64,000 nt of DNA from Arenicola marina (Eukaryota > Annelida > Polychaeta > Arenicolidae): contig OZ025248.1 in the NCBI GenBank assembly GCA_964019135.1, forward strand, positions 40,169,670-40,233,669, read 5' to 3'. The stretch's first letter is position 1. Each line of letters starts with the position of its first letter. Shown here one piece after another: positions 22,831 to 35,345 of this stretch. A program made the translations under genes and the position numbers. The notes beneath the pieces are model-generated. The model was given only the letters and a program-made list of their open reading frames with translations, was not told the DNA's origin and searched no databases.

Positions 22831-23311
22831 GAGGGAAGTTGGGGGGTGGTGGGGGGGTAGGGGGGGGGGGTTGCCCAGACAGGGTGAAGGGAGGAGTTGA
22901 CGTGGGGAAGGATGGCACTGACATGATTGAAGGAGGAAGCGGAAGCGGAAGACGGGAGGATGGCACTGACAGGATAGAAGGAGGAGGGAAGGCGGGAGGA
23001 TGGCACAGACAGGATGCAAGGAGAAGGTTGGCTGGCTGGGAGGATGGCACTGACAAGATAGAAGGAGGAGGGAAGGCGGGAGGATGGCACAGACAGGATG
23101 CAAGGAGAAGGTTGGCTGGCTGGGTGGATGGCACTGACAGAATGGAAGGAGGAAGGGGAAGGCGGGAGGATGGCACAGACAGGATGCAAGGAGAAGGTTG
23201 GCTGGCTGGGAGGATGGCACTGACAGGATAGAAGGAGAAGGTTGGCTGGCTGGGAGGATGGCACTGACAGGATAGAAGGAGGAGGGAAGGCGGGAGGATG
23301 GCACAGACATG
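22831..23311 (+). repeat. Diverged right edge of the 41-bp minisatellite, ~83-bp double unit
   Basis: After a G-rich interruption at about 22838-22872 the array continues as longer units. A GGAGGGAAGGCGGGAGGATG part alternates with an AAGGAGAAGGTTGGCTGGC part, giving a period of roughly 83 bp repeated about four to five times. It is related to the core array (GGGAGGATGGC shared) but not homogenised with it. Confidence 0.85.
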
Positions 23312-24398
23312 TGTATATGCATGATATAATTCAATGTGATCAATAGGCGGGTAACGCTGGCGTGCAAAAGGAGATTAAATAATATAACATAGTTATCGCG
23401 TGACCCGGTCTGTGAGTTGCCCATATTTCATGCAGTGGGCCTTGCGCTTTAGTGGCTCCCAGCACGCACATCTAATCTTGAGTTTTAGCTTTGAACGGCT
23501 GCCAAGGTTAACTTATTAGTGCTGCTACTTCAACTGCGAGCGATGAGTTCACATTATGTGTACGACTGACTGATTGTACGCCAGAAGGCATGCGCCATTT
23601 GACATGAAGGAGAATCGGGGTTTAAATATCTAAGGGTGAACGACAAAAAAAATCACCTCATCTGACCTTGGCAATGAGAAACGTGTTTTCATGTAGTTTT
23701 GGGACATGTCATAAACATGTCCTATCTTCGTACTATTGGGTTTGTTTGGCCCTGATCGGATCTGCAACACATGGTACCGTTTACAGTAGAAACAATAGCC
23801 TCCTACGCCCCACCCTCGCCAATCAAATGATCTATCCTTTAAGCCGATTTATGTTGCTGGCTGACATTTAAATGATGCGTGTTACTATCTTTGCCAAGGG
23901 ATGTGGTGCTTGGGCCTTAATTACAACACGGGCGGCAGCACATGGAAGTAAGGCAGACCCGCAGACTCTCCTCTCGGTTTACCTCCTTGACACGAGCCGC
24001 ACCCAGGGACTTCCGTAAATCTTCGGCCTCTCGGAGCTAACTAACAGTTGTCGGCAACTTTCAATTACTGGGGGCCTCCCACACTCACTACCGAGTGTTC
24101 AGTTAAACAACCGACAACACGAAATAATAATGCAGTCAACGGACGGCAATAAAAGCCCCGTAAACAAAATACACACCGCTATCATTGGGACGAAACGTGG
24201 CAACCGCTGGAATCTTCAAGCGGTGGGTAGTTTATATAATTAAATGTACAAACAGTGGCATGACTGACAGCACGTGGGGGTTATATATAGACCTCATCGG
24301 ATCGCTGGGTGTAGCAAAAAATAGTACGCGCAGTAATAATCAATCATCCAATCCGCAGCTGCCATTGCCGAAACACCGGAAGTCGGTTTTGCTCTAGG

Positions 24399-24434
<36 letters not shown>

Positions 24435-25300
24435 ACGGCTGTGTTTAATTGCAGAGGCCAATATTTCATTGATGACGTCTATGCCCACCTTGTGTAGCTT
24501 ATGGCCGTCAATGACCCCAGCCATGTGCAGTGGGATGTGAGCCGTGATTCTTCTTCCATTGCGTCTTTCACATTCGGAAAGTCGGCCGCTTTATTGAGAT
24601 ATATGCAGTGGCTCTTAATATTATTGCACATGAGCCTATGATGTACGTTGCTACTTTTAGAGTCATAATATGAAAAAAATCGCATGAATATATACATATA
24701 TTGCATTAGCCAAGTTTATGGATAAATAAACCCTAAAAGACTTTTGCGCGTGCATAACAAATATCGTAAATTATTTTGCCGATACCATACTGTGAAAACA
24801 GAGAGGACGGCTGGAGGATGGCTGGATGATGTGCGAGCACCATTTCGATATTTTGATTTCACATAGGAATGACCATGACCATGAAGCGACACTTTCCTGC
24901 ACATTTCGCCTGAACGATGACGGTTAGAAAATACATTATATCATTTTTAATTTTATTTTAAAACTGATTTTTTTAGAATCAGGGAGGGACACAAATTGCA
25001 ATATCTAACTTAGATATTTTAGTAAATTTGCCACTAAAACATCGAAACCGGCATTTATTCATGTCACCGTTTATATTTAGGGGTGACGTGAGGTGATATA
25101 TTTCGTCGCCACCCTCTTTTTTGTATGAAGCTTCCTTGATTTCATGTTTCACTTTCTGTGTGTTTCATCTTCGCCCTCCATCTCCATTTTCGTCCCACCG
25201 TCTCCCTCTCTCTCCCCTTCGCCGTCTGCCCCGCCCCACCCCACCAACGTCTTAGGGAATGATACATCACATACAAGCCACAACAGATTTCACGGCTGAC
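23312..25300. other. Anonymous DNA with a TA microsatellite
   Basis: No gene is recognised. (TA)n lies at about 24400-24430. Sequence from 24900 to 25080 is AT-rich, and from 25130 CT-rich words lead into the next array. Confidence 0.5.
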
Positions 25301-27235
25301 CAATTCTTCCAACGCCACCACGGTGACCTAAGCTGCCGGGTAGGGGAGGCGGGAGGGGATGGAGAAGGGGGTGAGGGCGGTCTGGGAAGCCCTTATTTTT
25401 AATATAAAATGATCGCCCTATCCCTCTCCCTGGCCTGTAACACCCCCCAACCCCCCTCATGTCACAACGTCGTTCCTCCTCCACCACCACCTCACCCACC
25501 CTCCCCACTTTTAATATAAAATGATCGTCCCTATCCCTCTTTATAGCCTGTAACACCCCCCAACCCCCCTCACCTCACAACGTCGTTCCTCCTCCACCAC
25601 CCCTCACCCACCCTCCCCACTTTTAATATAAAATGATATTCCCTATCCCTCTTGATAGCCTGTAACACCCCCCAACCCTCCTCACCTCACAACGTCGTTC
25701 CTCCTCCACCACCACCTCACCCACCCTCCCCACTTTTAATATAAAATGATATTCCCTATCCCTCTTTATAGCTTGTAACACCCCCCAACCCCCCTCACCT
25801 TACAACGTCGTTCCTCCTCCACCACCCCTCACCCACCCTCCCCACTTTTAATATAAAATGATCGCCCTATCCCTCTCCCTGGCCTGTAACACCCCCCAAC
25901 CCCCCTCACCTCACAACGTCGTTCCTCCTCCACCACCACCTCACCCACCCTCCCCACTTTTAATATAAAATGATATTCCCTATCCCTCTTTATAGCCTGT
26001 AACACCCCCCAACCCCCCTCATGTCACAACGTCGTTCCTCCTCCACCACCACCTCACCCACCCTCCCCACTTTTAATATAAAATGATATTCCCTATCCCT
26101 CTTTATAGCCTGTAACACCCCCCAACCCCCCTCACCTTACAACGTCGTTCCTCCTCCACCACCCCTCACCCACCCTCCCCACTTTTAATATAAAATGATT
26201 GCCCTATCCCTCTCCCTAGCCTGTAACACCCCCCAACCCCCCTCACCTCACAACGTCGTTCCTTCTCCACCACCACCTCACCCACCCTCCCCACTTTTAA
26301 TATAAAATGATATTCCCTATCCCTCTTTATAGCCTGTAACACCCCCGAACCCCCCTCACCTCACAACGTCGTTCCTCCTCCACCACCACCTCACCCACCC
26401 TCCCCACTTTTAATATAAAATGATATTCCCTATCCCTCTTTATAGCCTGTAACACCCCCCAACCCCCCTCACCTTACAACGTCGTTCCTCCTCCACCACC
26501 CCTCACCCACCCTCCCCACTTTTAATATAAAATGATCGCCCTATCCCTCTCCCTGGCCTGTAGCACCCCCCAACCCCCCTCACCTCACAACGTCGTTCCT
26601 CCTCCACCACCCCTCACCCACCCTCCCCACTTTTAATATAAAATGATCGCCCTATCCCTCTTTATAGCCTGTAACACCCCCGAACCCCCCTCACCTCACC
26701 ACGTCGTTCCTCCTCCACCACCACCTCACCCACCCTCCCCACTTTTAATATAAAATGATATTCCCTATCTCTCTTTATAGCCTGTAACACCCCCGAACCC
26801 CCCTCACCTCACAACGTCGTTCCTCCTCCACCACCACCTCACCCACCCTCCCCACTTTTAATATAAAATGATATTCCCTATCTCTCTTTATAGCCTGTAA
26901 CACCCCCAACCCCCCTCACCTTACAAAGTCGTTCCTCCTCCACCACCCCCTCACCCACCCTCCCCACTTTTAATATAAAATGATATTCCCTATCCCTCTC
27001 CCTAGCCGGTAACACCCCTCAACCCCCCTCACCTTACAAAGTCGTTCCTCCTCCACCGCCCCTCAACCACCCTCCTCACTTGTAATATAAAATGATCGTC
27101 CCTATCCCTCTTTATAGTCTGTAACACCCCCCAACCCCCCTCACCTTACAACGTCGTTCCTCCTCCACCACCCCGTCACCAACCCTCCCTAAAATGCCTC
27201 TCCCTCTCCCTAGTCTGTAACACCTCTCAACACCC
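25301..27235 (+). repeat. ~112-bp C-rich minisatellite with AT-rich core
   Basis: About 16-17 units of 110-113 bp. Each joins a C-rich part (CCTGTAACACCCCCCAACCC, GTCGTTCCTCCTCCACCACC, CACCCTCCCCAC) to a constant AT-rich block TTTTAATATAAAATGAT, whose successive positions include about 25511, 25621, 25734, 25846 and 25958. Variants alternate: GATCGCCCTATCCCTCTCCC versus GATATTCCCTATCCCTC, and CCACCACC versus CCACCCC. Length differences come from these. Edge units near 25320 and 27080-27235 are diverged. Multiple CCC runs could fold as i-motifs, with the complement as G-quadruplexes. No coding interpretation is supported. Confidence 0.93.
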
Positions 27236-27756
27236 ACCCTATAACCACACCCTTCCACCTCCACCAACCAACCACCCCCTCCTCCCCATCTTCCCCGCTC
27301 CGCTCCCTGGCCCCCCGCCCAGTCCGGGCCTGGCATACGCGGAAGGCCACTTTGCATTCCTCGCGCCCACCACAATGAGACTTTGATGGGTTGGGTGTTG
27401 TGACGACCCATAACTCAGGTCCAGTGATTGCGTGCGCCCCGATCACCGGTTTTCGGGCGATAAGGTCGGAGTGACGGGCCCGGTCCGCAGACACCTCCCA
27501 GACGTGCGTGTCTGGCGTTCTTACGCGTAAAACATGCACAGGACAAACCCGACCCAAAATCAATTACCGCCCACCACAGTCTTACGCACAGGCTGAAGCG
27601 CATCAATTTCCTGGAGACGTCCGTTCTCAAGGACACCATTCACCACCAGGGGTGCGGCTGTTGTGGAATGCGTCGCTAAGTACATCAAATGTCACAGAAA
27701 GTGTCAAAAAGAGCTCATCAGTGTATTTAGAGACTTTTAAAATGAAACATGTAAAA
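27236..27756. other. Unique spacer
   Basis: CpG-containing unique sequence between two arrays. Open frames on both strands (for example 27508-27768) have no recognisable motif. The last bases (AACATGTAAAATGTGTC) already resemble the unit of the next array. Confidence 0.45.
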
Positions 27757-30700
27757 TGTGTCTATTAGCCGGTATCGATGTAAAATGTATATATTGGCCG
27801 GTATCGATATAAAATGTATACATTGGCCGGTATCGATGTAAACTGTATCTATTGGCGGGTATCAATGTAAAATGTATATATTGGCCGGTATCGATGCAAA
27901 ATGTATCTATTGGCGGGTATCAATGTAAAATGTATATATTGGCCGGTATCGATGTAAAATGTATACATTGGCCGGTATCGATGTAAAATGTATACATTGG
28001 CCGGTCGATGTAAAATTTACATATTGGCGGGTATCGATGTAAAATGTATACATTAGCCGGTATCGATGCAAAATGTATATATTGGCTGGTATCGATGTAA
28101 AATGTATACATTGGCCGGTATCGACGTAAAATGTATACCTTGGCCGGTCGATGTAAAATTTACATATTGGCGGGTATCGATGTAAAATGTATACATTGGC
28201 TGGTATCGATGTAAACTGTATCTATTGGCCGGTATCGATGTGAAAGGCATACATTGGCCGGTATCGATGTAAAATGTATACATTGGCCGGTCGATGTAAA
28301 ATGTATATATTGGCGGGTATCGATGTAAACTGTATACATTGGCCGGTATCGATGCAAAATGTATATATTGGCCGGTATCGGTGTAAAATGTATACATTGG
28401 TCGGTATCGATGTAAAATGTATACATTGGCCGGTATCGATGTAAAATGTATACCTTGGCCGGTCGATGTAAAATGTACATATTGGCGGTATCGATGTAAA
28501 ATGTATACGTTGGCTGGTATCGATGTAAACTGTATCTATTGGCCGGTATCGATGTAAAATGTATACATTGGCCGGTATCGATGCAAAATGTATATATTGG
28601 CCGGTATCGATGCAAAATGTATATATTGGCCGGTATCGGTGTAAAATGTATACATTGGCCGGTATCGATGCAAAATGTATATATTGGTCGGTATCGATGT
28701 AAAATGTATACATTGGCGGGTATCGATGCAAAATGTATATATTGGCCGGTATCGATGTAAAATGTATACATTGGCCGGTATCGATGTAAAATGTACATAT
28801 TGGCGGGTATCGATGTAAACGGTATCTCTTGGCCGGTATCGATGTAAAATGTATATATTTGTCGGTATCGATGTAAACTGTATCTATTGGCCGGTATCGA
28901 TGTAAAATGTATACATTGGCCGGTATTGATGTAAAATGTATATATTTGCCGGTATCGATGTAAAATGTATGTATTGGCCTGTATCGATGTAAAATGTATG
29001 TATTGGCCGGTATCGATGTAAAATGTATGTATTGGCCGGTATCGATGTAAAATGTATATATTTGCCGGTATCGATGTAAACTGTATCTATTGGCCGGTAT
29101 CGATGTAAAATGTATACATTGGCCGGTATTGATGTAAAATGTATATAGTTGCCGGTATCGATGTAAAATGTATATATTGCCCGTTATCGATTTAAAATGT
29201 ATATATTTGCCGGTATCGATGTAAAATGTATATATTGGCCGGCATCGATGTAAAATGTATACATTGGCCGGTATCGATGTAAAATGTATATATTTGCCGG
29301 TATCGATGTAAAATGTATATATTGGCCGGTATCGATGTAAAATGTATACATTGGCCGGTATCGATGTAAAATGTATACCTTGGCCGGTCGATGTAAAATG
29401 TACATATTGGCGGTATCGATGTAAAATGTATACGTTGGCTGGTATCGATGTAAACTGTATCTATTGGCCGGTATCGATGTAAAATGTATACATTGGCCGG
29501 TATCGATGCAAAATGTATATATTGGCCGGTATCGATGCAAAATGTATATATTGGCCGGTATCGGTGTAAAATGTATACATTGGCCGGTATCGATGCAAAA
29601 TGTATATATTGGTCGGTATCGATGTAAAATGTATACATTGGCGGGTATCGATGCAAAATGTATATATTGGCCGGTATCGATGTAAAATGTATACATTGGC
29701 CGGTATCGATGTAAAATGTACATATTGGCGGGTATCGATGTAAAATGTATACATGGGCCGGTATCGATGTAAAATGTATACATTGGCCGGTATCGATGTA
29801 AACGGTATCTATTGACCGGTATCGATGTAAAATGTATATATTGGCGGGTATCGATGTAAAATGTATACATTGGCCGGTATCGATGTAAAATGTACATATT
29901 GGCGGGTATCGATGTAAAATGTATACATGGGCCGGTATCGATGTAAAATGTATACATTGGCCGGTATCTATGTAAACTGTATCTATCGGCCGGTATCGAT
30001 GTAAAATGTATACATTGGCCGGTATCGATGTAAACGGTATCTATTGACCGGTATCGATGTAAAATGTATATATTGGTCGGTATCGATGTTAAAATGTATA
30101 CATTAGCCGGTATCGATGTAAAATGTATGTATTGGCCTGTATCGATGTAAAATGTATGTATTGGCCGGTATCGATGTAAAATGTATGTATTGGCCGGTAT
30201 CGATGTAAAATGTATATATTTGTCGGAATCGATGTAAACTGTATCTATTGGCCGGTATCGATGTAAAATGTATACATTGGCCGGTATTGATGTAAAATGT
30301 ATATAGTTGCCGGTATCGATGTAAAATGTATATATTGCCCGTTATCGATTTAAAATGTATATATTTGCCGGTATCGATGTAAAATGTATATATTGGCCGG
30401 CATCGATGTAAAATGTATACATTTGGCCGGTATCGATGTAAAATGTATATATTTGCCGGTATCGATGTAAAATGTATATATTGGCCGGTATCGATGTAAA
30501 ATGTATGTATTGGCCGGTATCGATTTAAATTGTATAGATTTGCCGGTATAGATGTAAAATGCATATATTGGCCGGTATCGATGTAAAATGTACACATTGG
30601 CCGGTATCGATGTAAAATGTATACATTGGTCGGTATCGATGTTAAAATGTATTCATTGTCCGGTATCGATGTAAAATTTATATATTGGCCGGTATCGGTG

Positions 30701-33054
30701 TAAAATGTATATATTGGCCGGTATCGATGTAAAATGTTTATATTGTCCGGTATTGATGTAAAATGTATATATTGGCCGGTGTCGATGTAAAATGTATATA
30801 TTGGCCAGTATCGATATAAAATGTATATATTGGTCGGTATCGATGTTAAAATGTATACATTAGCCGGTATCGATGTAAAATGTATAGATTGGACGGTATC
30901 GATGTAAAATGTTTATATTGTCCGTTTTTGATGTAAAATGTATATATTGGCCAGTGTCGATGTAAAATGTATATATTGGCCGGTATCGATGTAAAATGTA
31001 TATATTGGCCAGTATCGATGTAAAATGTATATATTGGTCGGTATCGATGTTAAAATGTATACATTGGCCGGTATCGATGTAAAATGTATATATTGGCCGG
31101 TATCGATGTAAAATGTATATATTGGCCAGTATCGATGTAAAATGTATATATTGGTCGGTATCGATGTTAAAATGTATACATTAGCCGGTATCGATGTAAA
31201 ATGTATATATTGGCCGGTATCGATGTAAAATGTTTATATTGTCCGTTATTGATGTAAAATGTATATATTGGCCAGTGTCGATGTAAAATGTATATATTGG
31301 CCGGTATCGATGTAAAATGTATATATTGGCCAGTATCGATGTAAAATGTATATATTGGTCGGTATCGATGTTAAAATGTATACATTAGCCGGTATCGATG
31401 TAAAATGTATATATTGGTCAGTATCGATGTCAAATGCATATATTGGTCGGTATCGATGTTAAAATGTATACATTAGCCGGTATCGATGTAAAATGTATAT
31501 ATTGGCCGGTATCGATGTAAAATGTTTATATTGTCCGTTATTGATGTAAAATGTATATATTGGCCAGTGTCGATGTAAAATGTATATATTGGCCGGTATC
31601 GATGTAAAATGTATATATTGGCCAGTGTCGATGTAAAATGTATATATTGGCCGGTATCGATGTAAAATGTATATATTGGTCAGTATCGATGTAAAATGTA
31701 TATATTGGCCGGTATCGATGTAAAATGCATATAATGGCCGGCATCGATGTAAAATGTTTATATTGTCCGGTATTGATGTAAAATGTATATATTGGCCAGT
31801 GTCGATGTAAAATGTATATATTGGCCGGTATCGATGTAAAATGTATATATTGGCCAGTATCGATGTAAAATGTATATATTGGTCGGTATCGATGTTAAAA
31901 TGTATACATTGGCCGGTATCGATGTAAAATGTATATATTGGCCGGTATCGATGTAAAATGTATATATTGGCCGGTATCGATGTAAAATGTATATATTGGC
32001 CAGTGTCGATGTAAAATGTATATATTGGCCGGTATCGATGTAAAATGTATATATTGGCCAGTATCGATGTAAAATGTATATATTGGTCGGTATCGATGTT
32101 AAAATGTATACATTGGCCGGTATCGATGTAAAATGTATATATTGGTCAGTATCGATGTCAAATGCATATATTGGTCGGTATCGATGTTAAAATGTATACA
32201 TTAGCCGGTATCGATGTAAAATGTATATATTGGCCGGTATCGATGTAAAATGTTTATATTGTCCGTTATTGATGTAAAATGTATATATTGGCCAGTGTCG
32301 ATGTAAAATGTATATATTGGCCGGTATCGATGTAAAATGTATATATTGGCCAGTGTCGATGTAAAATGTATATATTGGCCGGTATCGATGTAAAATGTAT
32401 ATATTGGTCAGTATCGATGTAAAATGTATATATTGGCCGGTATCGATGTAAAATGCATATAATGGCCGGCATCGATGTAAAATGTTTATATTGTCCGGTA
32501 TTGATGTAAAATGTATATATTGGCCAGTGTCGATGTAAAATGTATATATTGGCCGGTATCGATGTAAAATGTATATATTGGCCAGTATCGATGTAAAATG
32601 TATATATTGGTCGGTATCGATGTTAAAATGTATACATTGGCCGGTATCGATGTAAAATGTATATATTGGCCGGTATCGATGTAAAATGTATATATTGGCC
32701 GGTATCGATGTAAAATGTATATATTGGCCAGTGTCGATGTAAAATGTATATATTGGCCGGTATCGATGTAAAATGTATATATTGGCCAGTATCGATGTAA
32801 AATGTATATATTGGTCGGTATCGATGTTAAAATGTATACATTGGCCGGTATCGATGTAAAATGTATATATTGGCCGGTATCGATGTAAAATGTATATATT
32901 GGCCGGTATCGATGTAAAATGTATATATTGGCCAGTATCGATGTAAAATGTATATAATGGCCGGTATCGATGTAAAATGTATATATTGGCCGGTATCGAT
33001 GTAAAATGTATACATTGGCCGGTATCGATGTAAAATGTATATAATGGCCGGTAT
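27757..33054 (-). repeat. 29-bp AT-rich minisatellite, ~180 units with nested duplications
   Basis: About 5.3 kb of units close to GGTATCGATGTAAAATGTAT plus ATATTGGCC, mostly 29 bp with 25-, 28- and 30-bp versions (for example GGTCGATG lacking TATC, and GATGTTAAAATG with an extra T). The left half favours TATACATTGGCCGG and the right half TATATATTGGCC with AGTATCG/AGTGTCG variants. Blocks of many units are themselves duplicated: about 31413-32140 recurs 728 bp to the right, about 28410-28815 recurs 925 bp to the right, and the word GCCCGTTATCGATTT recurs 1158 bp apart (29179, 30337). Open minus frames read a YIDTGQYIHFTSIPANIYILHR cycle, as expected from stop-free units, and are broken wherever unit length changes. 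Confidence 0.96.
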
Positions 33055-34047
33055 CATATTGATCAAGCGATATTCAAGAACTAAATTCAGATGATGATGC
33101 TTTAACATATGTCAGAACCGACTGGTATCACCAGGAAAATATCGATATACAGACATATGTGTTGTCTCAAAACTGATCTGATACAAGAATACTCGAATCG
33201 CTTTATGATCCATCTTATTTAAGTGGAGCCAAGCTAATGTTATTGATAACGAATATCATATTTTCGTATGTTAGCGTTCCCGTACACTATACATTGGTAT
33301 ATGTGATACGACTCGTCTCTTCGCACTTGATATAGTATATTATTCGCACGGCGTTACACGGCAACCCTGTTGGGGGAGATGGTGGTAGCATTAGCCTCCG
33401 CGGGGCGCGGCCTACGCCGTCTGACCACCGCCCAGCGTGCCTCCGCCTTCACTCCTTCACGCTCGTCCCTCCCCGTCGTCTGTCTCTGTCTATCTGTGCG
33501 TCCAAGTGTCTATATCTAGATAGTTTACTGCTTATATGGGGACTGCGTTAATTTATGCAAATAGGGTGGCAGTGGTCATCGAGCGTGTAGACACAATACC
33601 CGTTCAGACCTGCTTGGATAATAAATTACCCTCTAATAACCAAATACCGTGCGACTGACCACGCGCGTCCACAGCAGCGACGCGAGGTCCAGGTGGCCCA
33701 CCAGTAAAATGACAATGGCATCAATACCTTATGTAGAAGGTTCTGGGAGTTCTCTATACCGGCAGGTAGTTAGATGAGATACGAGCTGACAATTAAAGGA
33801 TTAAACTTAATTTGGCTTTCAATAAATATCGACAGGCATTTCCCGGCGGCTAGCGGCCGACCATAAAAAGTAAATATACCAGCTGGCGAATGCAGCACCG
33901 TAACATAGTGTGTGGGATCGACACACTTTTGACAGCTTTAACACGTGAACTTTACACCGAAGCGAAATCATATATTGGCGTCTTAGGCCACATTTGTGTA
34001 CATGAAAGCTCGAACAATGACGTCAGATTGGATAAACATGCACTAGA
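33055..34047. other. Anonymous DNA
   Basis: Unique sequence of mixed composition. No gene is supported. Confidence 0.45.
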
Positions 34048-34128
34048 TGCCGCTGCCATGGCTCGAACCCACGACCTGCTCATCTGGATCTGGCTGAGCG
34101 TGGTAACTAACTGAGCTAGGGAGACCCC
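34048..34128 (-). mobile_element. tRNA-derived SINE head
   Basis: The minus strand reads GGGTCTCCCTAGCTCAGTTA, then GTTACCACGCTCAGCC, then GTCGTGGGTTCGAGCCATGG. This gives a good box A (TAGCTCAGTTAG) and a perfect box B (GGTTCGAGCC, 34060-34069 on the plus strand). The T-arm can pair, but the acceptor halves cannot, so this is not a functional tRNA gene. The head differs from that of the SINE at 6191, so it is probably a second family. The SINE body should extend below 34048 but I cannot fix its end. Confidence 0.7.
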
Positions 34129-35345
34129 CTCTGCACTCAAATAAAGCAATGTTCTTTTATTCTGGCATACTGTGACATAGCTTAGCAATTATTACGCATC
34201 ACCATCTGCTTTATAGATATGCACAAGCACGGTAACCACGGCAAACCAGCTCTACAGATTACCACGGACCTCCGAGGAGCGTTCTCCATTACTCCATTAC
34301 GTTTGCACCTTACTCTACCTTCACTGACCCTTCAAAAAGCCAAAAGAATTCAATGAAGGCAATTACGATTATGTCAGTTATGATGATGTATATAATATGG
34401 CTGCATGCAGCAGACAGCGAGAAGTTATATTACTAAATTGCTATCCGGCATCAAGGACACCAACACTAACACATTGCACGTGAAGAGCTCTATCTTCCCA
34501 TGACCAAACCACACCTACATGCAAGACCGATCGTGAATGCGGATTCCCCCTCGCCTCCTTAATTCCCCCTTAGCCCCCTCCCCCCCCCCCCTCAGCCCCC
34601 GCCCCCTCCCCCTGCCCTTCCGCCATCCTGAAAGGGGAGATGGGCATACATGGAGCATGCTACTTTTAAACGAATTCCTTCATTCAGAAAAGTGAGGGTG
34701 CGCGAAGGAGTTCTCACGGCATGGGCGCGCTTCAATGCCCCTTGGCGATATATAACGGCTGGGAGCATTACAACGAGCTCTTCCTTACAACGCCGGTACA
34801 GACAGCTCCGTCGCCGTTCCCTTCGGATATCCTGTCAATTTTAAGCAAAACTGTTGGCTCACTTATCGTCCATCCGTTCGTTGTGTGGGCCTTTCACGTG
34901 TTGGTGCCACGCTTGTCAAATTGAGCGTCTTTCACATAGAACGGTTGTTGTACGTATGGTCATTGGTTACCACTATATGCGACAAGAAATTTAATATTGT
35001 GATCTTGCTATATACATCTTGCACAAGCCCACTTCGAAATGCTTACAGACATGGTTCGGGTTTTACAGTAGTGATGACCACTGGATATGGTAGTTTACAT
35101 GGCGGAACAACGTGTGCCACGTGGTTCTTCAGCGCATCTTTCCCAAATGTCTATGCTGCGTCGTGCGCACTCCGTGCTCTCTCACCTGAACTTTATCGTC
35201 AACATTACCTCCCACCCCCTCCTTTCCACGCCCCTTCCCCTCGCATCTCCACTCCCCCCTCCTCTCGCCCTGCTTTCTTTCCAACAACGTCTATCCCTTT
35301 CGTTGAGAGCACCTTTCCGTCTCGCACTCCCCTGACCCTCTCGCC
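34129..35345. other. Anonymous DNA with C-run
   Basis: No gene is supported. A C-rich stretch lies at about 34543-34620. The sequence becomes CT-rich from 35200 as it approaches the next array. The long plus frame that starts at 34885 is open mainly because it enters the array. Its first 150 codons show no recognisable domain. Confidence 0.5.

Noticed and set aside
20489-23424. Three overlapping minus-strand frames of 895-931 codons
   Set aside because: All three frames read one 41-residue cycle from different starts. This is a property of a stop-free 41-bp unit, not evidence of a protein.
27757-33054. CRISPR array (29-bp repeats)
   Set aside because: The repeats abut directly with no unique spacers, the length varies, and the context is animal DNA.
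34048-34128. Functional tRNA gene
   Set aside because: Box A and B are good, but the acceptor stem does not pair and no proper anticodon arm forms.
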